A stretch of 64,000 bases of DNA from Oasisia sp. SBJ-2009 (taxonomy: Eukaryota > Annelida > Polychaeta > Sabellida > Siboglinidae): the NCBI GenBank assembly GCA_964017155.1, contig OZ024862.1, positions 30,303,658 through 30,367,657 on the forward strand, given 5' to 3'. The position numbers were made by a program, and so were the translations under genes. Position 1 is the first letter of the stretch, and each line of letters begins with the position of its first letter. Positions 56,839 through 64,000 of this stretch are shown in pieces. Under the pieces are notes generated by a model. The model ran no database searches, was not told the origin of the DNA, and was given only the letters and a program-made list of their open reading frames with translations.

Positions 56839-57208
56839 AAGTTTGTACCCAGCTTTTTCGTATAATGAGTTATTATTAGGATCTGTCTGAATTTATCATG
56901 TAGCTGGTCAACTGTAGAAAACTAATGAGCAACTTACAAAATGATATCTGACACGGCTCATACAAATTCTCCTTTAGTATTTATATATATACAAACGCGC
57001 AAGATTTACAGGTGAGAATATACAATGTTTGAAGTTATGTTTCATTTGATAAAGAATGAAATGAAAAATAATTCCTTTTACAGTGCTGCCTCGTAACACC
57101 GTGAACCAATTTAACTGCGGGTCTTTTACGCGCTAGGCAATTATTAGATTACTTTATAATAATCACTGCTGAATGGTCCACCTTTGTAATTCATTGTTTA
57201 CTCACCAG

Positions 57209-57349
57209 GAGGTTCGTCAGATTAGAGAGAAGTCGGCTGCTGAGATTGCCGACCTTGAAGGCATCGCCCACGCGCACTACAGCCGAGCCAATCGGCTTGG
57301 AGACGAACTCAACTATCTGAGAGCGGAACACTTGGAAATAGTGCGGCGG
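57209..57349 (+). CDS. Exon O, second gene copy
   Basis: 141 bp, phase 0 to 0, intact acceptor and donor gtatgt. Same protein sequence as the exon at 34,167. Confidence 0.82.
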
Positions 57350-57425
57350 GTATGTTACGTCTTATTCCTACACCAAGCCAGTGGGTAGAGCGGTGCCACA
57401 CACATATTCGCACACACCACGCACA

Positions 57426-57427
<2 letters not shown>

Positions 57428-57497
<70 letters not shown>
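57428..57497. repeat. GCAC/CA microsatellite
   Basis: (gcac)n followed by (ca)n; the counterpart in copy 1 is 34,380-34,445. Confidence 0.93.
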
Positions 57498-57499
<2 letters not shown>

Positions 57500-57643
57500 T
57501 GAATGTACAAAACACATTTATGTACTTTTGACAACACTCCTGTCCCTGTCTGCTCCTGGCCCAGCTGGTTGTGGCCCACCAAATGACCCGATATACCTGT
57601 CTGTCCCTGTTGTCCCCTGATCCCATCCGTCTCTTCCCTCCAG

Positions 57644-57724
57644 CTGCAATCCCAGGAGGAACTGTCCAGCCGGGAACATGAACTGGAGGACACACTGCGA
57701 GAACTCAAGGACGATATCAAAACA
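57644..57724 (+). CDS. Exon P, second gene copy
   Basis: 81 bp, phase 0 to 0. It differs from the first copy by Lys-to-Glu (aaactgg/gaactgg) and Glu-to-Asp near the end. Splice sites are intact. Confidence 0.82.
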
Positions 57725-57784
57725 GTGAGTGACACTCTTGATCTGCCTGGTCCGCGGCTCACACTTCGCATTCTGTTCTCTGTC

Positions 57785-58110
57785 ACTGCTGTTGTCATCA
57801 CTGCTGTTGTCTCTTACGTTGTTGCCATCACTGCTGTTGTCTCTTACGTTGTTGTCATCACTGCTGTTGTCTCTTACGTTGTTGTCATCACTGCTGTTAT
57901 CTCTTACGTTGTTGTCACCACTGCTGTTATCTCTTATGTTGTTGTCATCACTGCTGTTATCTCTTACGTTGTTGTCATCACTGCTGTTGTCTCTTACTTT
58001 GTTGTCATCACTGCTGTTATCTCTTGTGTAGTTGTCATCACTGCTGTTATCTCTTGTGTTGTTGTCATCACTGCTGTTATCTCTTGTGTTGTTGTCATCA
58101 CTGGTGTTGA
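57785..58110 (+). repeat. 30-bp minisatellite, short version
   Basis: About 11 units of the array at 34,735-36,685, mostly tcttacgttg and tcttgtgttg variants. Confidence 0.94.
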
Positions 58111-58264
58111 CAGATCTATTTTCACGATATGCAAACCGAAATCAGTCAAGCAATTGATCGATAATTGAATTCTGAAACTGGAGGACCAAGCATTTAAACA
58201 AAAGGCTGTAGAATATTTGGGAACAGGGATAATAGGTGACTTTTTGAAGCAATGGGGGATTTTA

Positions 58265-59125
58265 CATTGGGATATAGCCCAGACACCATATCAACATGTC
58301 ACCCTATTACCAGACACCCCATCAGCCTGTCACCCTATTGCCCAGACATCCTATTATCCTGTTACCCTCTATCCCCGGACACCCTATCTCACTCACACCA
58401 TATTTCATTGACACCCTATGTCACTCACACCCTATTTCACTCACACCCTATCTCACTCTCACCCTATCTCACTCACACCCTATCTCACTCACACCCTATT
58501 TCACTGACACCCTATCTCGCTCTCACCCTATCTCACTCTCACCCTATCTCACTCACACCCTATCTCACTCACCCCCTATCTCACTCACACCCTATCTCAC
58601 TCACACCCTATCTCACCCTATCTCGCTCTCACCCTATCTCGCTCTCACCCTATCTCACTCTCACCCTATCTCACTCACACCCTATCTCGCTCTCACCCTA
58701 TCTCGCTCTCACCCTATCTCACTCTCACCCTATCTCGCTCTCACCCTATCTCGCTCTCACTCTATCTCGCTCTCACCCTATCTCACTCTCACCCTATCTC
58801 GCTCTCACCCTATCTCGCTCTCACCCTATCTCGCTCTCACCCTTTCTCGCTCTCACCCTATCTCACTCACACCCATCTCATTGTCACCCTATTTCACTCA
58901 CACCCTATCTCACTTTCACCCTATCTTGCTCTCACCCTATCTCATTGTCACCCTATTTCACTCACACCCTATCTCACTTTCACCCTATCTCACTCACACC
59001 CTATCTCACTGTCACCCTATTTCACTCACACCCTATTTCACTCACACCTTATCTCACTCTCACCTGATCTCACTCTCACCTGATCTCACTCTCACCCTAT
59101 CTCACTCTCACCCTATCTGTGAGTC
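58265..59125 (+). repeat. Pyrimidine-rich 14-15-bp array, long version
   Basis: About 60 units of caccctatctcactc and caccctatctcgctct, three times as long as in copy 1, ending at the acceptor of the exon at 59,148. Confidence 0.94.
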
Positions 59126-59147
59126 ACCCTATCGCCCGTGTGCCCAG

Positions 59148-59276
59148 GAGGTGACGGAGGGGATGCTGGAGCTGGAGCGATCCCGCATCAAGATGGCCAC
59201 GGAGCTGGAGCAGCTCCACGACCAGAAGGACAACCTGCAGGAGCATCTGAGCGTGCTCAAACAAACCCTCGTCGTG
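59148..59276 (+). CDS. Exon Q, second gene copy
   Basis: 129 bp, phase 0 to 0. It differs by His-to-Gln and Ile-to-Val at the end (VLKQTLVV). Intact. Confidence 0.82.
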
Positions 59277-59371
59277 GTAACTCTCTCGCATGTGTGCACG
59301 TGTCGTCACGCCTCGTCACGCTTCGTCACGCTTGTGTTTCTGTCTTTTTCTTCAGATTTGTAGCACTTCTA

Positions 59372-59680
59372 AAGCGACATGGTCCGTTCGTGGTGCACCT
59401 GGCTGGGTGTGGCGTTAGTGGCGTCAACTTGTGTTCACGTGATACTGCATCACGTGATCATGCATTTCCTGGTCTCTTAGCCTCGCCTACATTAGTTTCG
59501 AAAACGCCTCGTGGTCGATGTGTAAACAGAGTTAAGCACCCCTTACTGCGTCTATTTTCAACTCCTAAATGATACATGAAAACATATTTTGACTGTCTTT
59601 ATGCTATAATACGTATAATTTATACTGTACAACATGATTTTGCAATAAAAATAAAAAGCCACAAATGGACCATGTCGCTT
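59372..59680. mobile_element. MITE, second gene copy
   Basis: Same 309-bp element at the same site as 37,789-38,097, with the first terminal repeat aagcgacatggtccgttcgt and TA on both sides. Confidence 0.85.
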
Positions 59681-60122
59681 TAAATGATCATTTCCCAGCG
59701 ATGAAGAAAAATGTCATCGAAATTTAAATTTTATATTTTATTGAAAACTTGGTTTATTCTCCTTGTTAAAATAATAATATTAATAATGGCTTGATGCAAG
59801 AAATACCATTGCTAAACATTACTTGGTTTTATTAAGTGAACACTATATGTTTTCTGTGGCAAGGTTCATGGGGATCTCATTTCCTGTTCAGATCCCAACT
59901 GTTGGACCTGGCTGAGATATATTTCTTTTGAATCATATAAGATTGTTGTTGTGGTCACTATGTCCACTCAAGCGGTCAGTCATCCATTGTCACAATGGCC
60001 ACTAAGTCAGAACCTCGGGAGTGAATCACTGAGAGTGAAACCTTGAGAGTGAAACATGTTAATGGAATGTCTTTGTGAACTTACAACATGAACCGATCAA
60101 TGACTGGTGAGTTCTGTTTCAG

Positions 60123-60212
60123 ATCCGGAGTGGCGCCAACACCCCAGTGCCACAGGACGCAACGGCAAAGGGAAACACTAACTACTTTGAAGAACAACAA
60201 TACCAGCTGAAG
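60123..60212 (+). CDS. Exon R, second gene copy
   Basis: 90 bp, phase 0 to 0. It differs by Tyr-to-Asn and Ser-to-Asn (IRSGANTPVPQ...GNTNYFEEQ). Intact. Confidence 0.82.
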
Positions 60213-60514
60213 GTGACTAGTTCTGTCAACGTCTCAGAGATGTCACTGACACAATGGTGCAACTTTTGGGTAGAGACATATGTGAAGTGGTCAACTGGAA
60301 CATTGGCAACTTTCCTGAAACAACTCAAAACTTATCTATTTCTTTTGTATTAAATGCCTTTATGGCACTGGTTTATATTTCATAGCATTGACTGGTTTTA
60401 AATTGTTCTGTTTGAAACTGTATTTTTACACCCTAATTTTATTTATTTATCTTAGCATATTTATTATTTATTTATCTTAGCTTACTTAATTATTTATCTC
60501 AGTTTATTTATTTA

Positions 60515-60680
60515 TTACAAGTGTGTCTGTAACACAAGTGTGTCTGTAACACAAGTGTGTCTATAACACCTGTGTCTGTAACACAAGTGTGTCTGTAACA
60601 CCTGTGTATGTAACACATGGGTGTCTGTAACACAAGGGTCTTGTGTCTGTGTCTGTAGCACAAGGGTATGTCTGTAACAT
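60515..60680 (+). repeat. 17-bp minisatellite, short version
   Basis: About nine degenerate units of acacaagtgtgtctgta; the counterpart at 39,145 has about 30. Confidence 0.88.
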
Positions 60681-60775
60681 GATTATCTTTAACACACACA
60701 GGAGTGGGCGTTACACAAAAGTGTGTATGTAACGGTGTTACATCTGTAACACTGTAACGTAAGTGTTTGCTACAG

Positions 60776-60880
60776 CTTGAGCAGAAGATGAGTCGTCACG
60801 CTGAGGTAATGGAGAGTCGGAGACAGGTGTCACATGACAGCATCCAGCAGCTGCAACGGAAGCTGAATAACCTTGAACAG
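60776..60880 (+). CDS. Exon S, second gene copy
   Basis: 105 bp, phase 0 to 0. It lacks one cttgag at the acceptor (LEQKMSRH instead of LELEQKMSRH). Intact. Confidence 0.82.
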
Positions 60881-61603
60881 GTGACCTTCACTTGACCTTC
60901 AGTGCTTTATACATCCTTTCCCTTGTTCCGTCCCACAAAGATGGTTTCCTCGTCAGTTATGCCACGTTGGGTGTTATTTTTCTCTATGCTCTCAAATCAT
61001 TGGGCCAATTGTTTTCATTTAATGTTTCATGGGGCATTATTTGGGGTGGCTGTGTATTCGAGTGTCTTCTTGGTAATTGTTTTTAATGCAAAACTGTTAA
61101 CGCCATCCCAGTCATTCAGACATTGACATTATAGTAGGTTGTTTTAGTGTTAATCATTAATGGACTACCTGTTTTTTTTTTTTAATGTACTAATACTTTT
61201 ATTGATCTATTTATTCTAATATTTTATTAACGTATTATTTTAGCTCACAGTGTAGTATCCTTTACATTGCATGACCGTGAAATTCAATGTACAAATAATT
61301 TGTATCTATTTATTATATTTATTTTATTAATTTACTCATCGTTTTAATGTACACTTAAAATATACAGTTAATTGTATTTGTCTATTTGTCATATTTATTT
61401 TATTAACTTACTACTTTAGCACACAGTCACGTTACAACTGCAGTATAGTGAAACATCATGTTTTAGCAGTAAATACTTGAAGACTTGAAGTTACATTTGC
61501 TTTACGCTGACATATGAGAGACAAATGTCTGGTATTTCAACAGCTAGACGACCTGTGTTCATAATCGACACAGTTGTTGCTATATGACATTGTTTCTCGA
61601 CAG

Positions 61604-61705
61604 GTTCTGTGCCAAAGTGATTCACATCGACCTACTACGCCATCTAGTGATGTCCTGTTGAACCGCTCCCGAACTCCGACTCCGGCGGGAGAGTTTGATA
61701 TGCAG
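61604..61705 (+). CDS. Exon T, second gene copy
   Basis: 102 bp, phase 0 to 0, same protein sequence as the exon at 40,546. Confidence 0.83.
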
Positions 61706-62207
61706 GTAAGGGAGTGATGCTGACAGCTTGTTGTGCTGACAAGCTGACAGCTTGTGATGACATCTTAGCATGGTATTCTGGGGCGTAATAGTGCAGTGGT
61801 GCAAAGGTGGACTCGATTGTAATCTATCTTGCTTTCATCTCGTGTTCAGTTATTTTTACAGAAAAGCAAATCTACAAAGTACTCATTACCACATGCAAGC
61901 TTGTGTCTGTGATTTTAAAGTGTACCTTTGATAAAATCAATTGAAAAACTGCTTACTTATTTAATTGCTGCAGAATATTCAATTCAAATATTCTTGCATC
62001 ACGATGTGATTGTCCTATTTCCTGTTGTTGACTTCCTTATTCTCTCAAAAACCCGGAAGACTTTAGAGCATTAAATCACTGACATATATTAAATACATTT
62101 ATTTAGATTACATATTTATATTTGGACACCAAAAAAATTGGATTTACTCAAGGAAGCCACTTTAATCCGTTCATACACTATGAACTAGAAACACGATTTG
62201 TGATGTG

Positions 62208-62425
62208 AAATAATAATATTTATTTTGTATAGTTCCATATCCACAGCAATTTAGTACTTAACATAAAATATAATACGAAATAAGAAAACATGTAACTATA
62301 TAAATACATAATTTAATGACATTCGTTTATAATAACAAATTATAGTGCAAAATAAATACATAAAAGCAGTTCATTCAGTTATAACACTTAGAAATTAATT
62401 AATTAATTAAAACTAAATATTTAAT
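62208..62425 (+). repeat. SINE-like 3' fragment, second copy
   Basis: Counterpart of 41,150-41,370 in the last intron. Confidence 0.6.
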
Positions 62426-62584
62426 AAATTACAGCAAAAATGCTTCCGTGAATTAAATGAGCATCTTTACAGATGCCTTAGAAGATCAAAGTAAAGTTTT
62501 AGAAGTGAAAATAGTTGGCATAGCATTCCAAACTGATGCCATGATGACCTCTTGTCTGATTCGCTACCCTTCTGAGGTCAACAG

Positions 62585-62749
62585 GACACAGACAGACTGA
62601 CCAGCGAGGGGGCGTATCCAAGTGAGGGGGCATATCCAAGTGAGGGGGCATATCCAAAGCGAGCATACTCACCGAATCGTCACAGCAGTCGGAGGCTGCA
62701 CTCAGCCGGGAGTGCATCAAACATTGCTGAAAAGGGTCCATCGTCGTGA
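62585..62749 (+). CDS. Exon U, second gene copy, terminal
   Basis: Phase 0, the same three SEGAYP repeats, stop TGA at 62,747-62,749. Substitutions are few (for example serine to arginine through cag/cgc-type changes are not seen; aat-cgg is retained as agt-cgg). Confidence 0.82.
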   Translation, partial: DTDRLTSEGAYPSEGAYPSEGAYPKRAYSPNRHSSRRLHSAGSASNIAEKGPSS

Positions 62750-63857
62750 ATCGACAACCAAGTTGGTCATGTGGACGGAAGTAGATGGCATCTCTCACCA
62801 AGTTTACTGTTTCAGCAGAAGGGCTGAATCGCATCGGGTAAATTTAAGAACATCGGCCGAATGCCGTATTAATCATGTGAATTACGTGTAAATGAAATAG
62901 CTTAAAACTAGTTAGTTTTCGTGTCTGGACCTGATGTAAATTACAAGTTTTGATTATGAATTTATTCTGAAAAAAATTGCATAATTCCAGAGGTATATGC
63001 CGGGGAGGGGCCATTGAGACTGAGGGTCTGTACTGTGATCTTTTGTAATGGACCTACTGTTTCTTTGAATATTCAAAAGTTTGTCTACAAATGGAACTCT
63101 GACCCTCAACCAAAGCTGTGTAGCACCAACAGAATACATTGAATGTAGTATTGTGTATTTCCACTGATAGTATTGTATACTGATAGTATTATATATACTT
63201 CCGCTGACAGTATTCTATACTTCCACTGATAGTGTTGCATACTTCCACTTATAGTATTGTATACTTCCACATAATTTGTATTTATATTTTATATTTTACA
63301 TAACTGTGCATGCGAGACAAACTGTTTTATAGAAGCTCAACTTATTTATCATCAGGATCAGTGCAGCAGTATTTTAGTATACATTTTAATTTCTGACTCT
63401 TTAATGTGGTAAAATGTATGAACGACTACCATCTTTATGATTGTATCACTTTTTCATTCACTAGTTTATTATTTATTGCTTAGTTTATTATATGCTTTGT
63501 ATACGTCGTAAGTTTATGATAAAGCTTGGTACACTGTATACATTATAACTTGCATGCTTTTATAATTGTGAAGTTGTTTTGATTTCTTGTAACACAATTG
63601 TTATGATCAGTCATATGTAGTAATTTTATTTTAAATGTTAAGGTAACCATTATTTGTTTCAATTTCCGTCCATCTTGCTTCATTGTATAGTATGCACCTA
63701 CCTACATGTTATTGTTATATACAAATATTGCGTGTTCTCATGGCATACATTTTATTAGTTTATATGATGTGAACTTTTACAACAAAATATATATGTCATG
63801 AGGATAAGTTTATTTGTTTGTCCATCGGTTGTTGCCACTGTGGCAAATGTCTTGTTA

Positions 63858-63863
63858 AATAAA
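63858..63863 (+). terminator. AATAAA polyadenylation signal, second copy
   Basis: Same position relative to the stop as 42,800 in copy 1. Confidence 0.45.
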
Positions 63864-64000
63864 TTATCAGATATATCGAAGTGCAAGAGTTAGTGGTTAT
63901 TTCTTTCCTGGTCCAGCTTTACATATGTGTAACTGATATATTAGGAGAGTGGCAGATCTCTCTTACATAATTAGAAAGCCCTGCATCTCCCCATTACGAT

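Larger units (their letters stand above)
56438..62749 (+). pseudogene. Second, partial copy of the centriolin-like gene end
   Basis: Contains exons N, O, P, Q, R, S, T and U in the same order and phase as the first copy, with the same terminal stop. It has no upstream exons: the copy begins just after the position of exon M. Exon N has a one-base deletion. Exons O to U are intact and mostly differ by single substitutions, so they could still be used by a transcript that starts at or before exon O. Alternatives are a dead partial duplicate or the second haplotype left in an assembly. Confidence 0.75.
55846..64000 (+). repeat. Segmental duplication, copy 2 (runs off the window)
   Basis: Starts within the 50-bp repeat that follows exon M in copy 1 (aaacgttgactgcttagtaa) and still matches copy 1 at the last base (ccccattacgat). 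Confidence 0.92.

Overview
The window is eukaryotic: long AT-rich introns, GT/AG splice sites, small phase-compatible exons, tRNA-derived SINEs, a CR1/L2-type LINE and many micro- and minisatellites. A tRNA SINE with a MetaSINE-like central domain and the gene content suggest a marine invertebrate, most likely a mollusc or another lophotrochozoan. No clade-defining gene is visible, so this is tentative.

Layout. (1) 0.2-4.8 kb (+): seven exons of a multi-EGF protein (nine eight-cysteine repeats, all exons phase 1-1), open to the left. Three small exon candidates at 9.4-10.9 kb could form its tail, but I found no transmembrane exon. (2) 12.5-13.9 kb: a GC-richer stretch with a TATA/first-exon candidate. 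(3) 17.3-41.7 kb (+): a coiled-coil gene of about 20 exons. Its conserved blocks resemble the C-terminal half of centriolin (CNTRL/CEP110). The leucine-rich-repeat N-terminal half of centriolin is not in the window. (4) 43-55.8 kb: repeats, a degraded reverse transcriptase, a near-complete LINE on the minus strand (50.9-55.2 kb) and a Tc1-like terminus. (5) 55.85-64 kb (+): a second copy of the 3' part of the coiled-coil gene, collinear with 28.9-42.9 kb and running off the right edge. Its first exon carries a frameshift.

The most unusual aspect is the relation between minisatellites and splice sites. Array after array starts at a 5' splice site or ends at a 3' splice site of a coding exon, and several units contain a copy of the neighbouring splice signal. 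The clearest is the 29.9-32.2 kb array: about 36 units of roughly 63 bp, each repeating the end of the preceding exon plus its donor. Array lengths differ greatly between the two copies of the gene end. The very long ORFs in the window (up to 949 codons) are products of these arrays, not independent genes.

The coiled-coil gene shows signs of damage or sequence error: an in-frame TGA at 19,969, a duplicated exon whose first copy has lost its donor, and a one-base deletion in the second copy. These lesions, together with the duplication, fit either ongoing pseudogenisation or uncollapsed haplotypes in an assembly.
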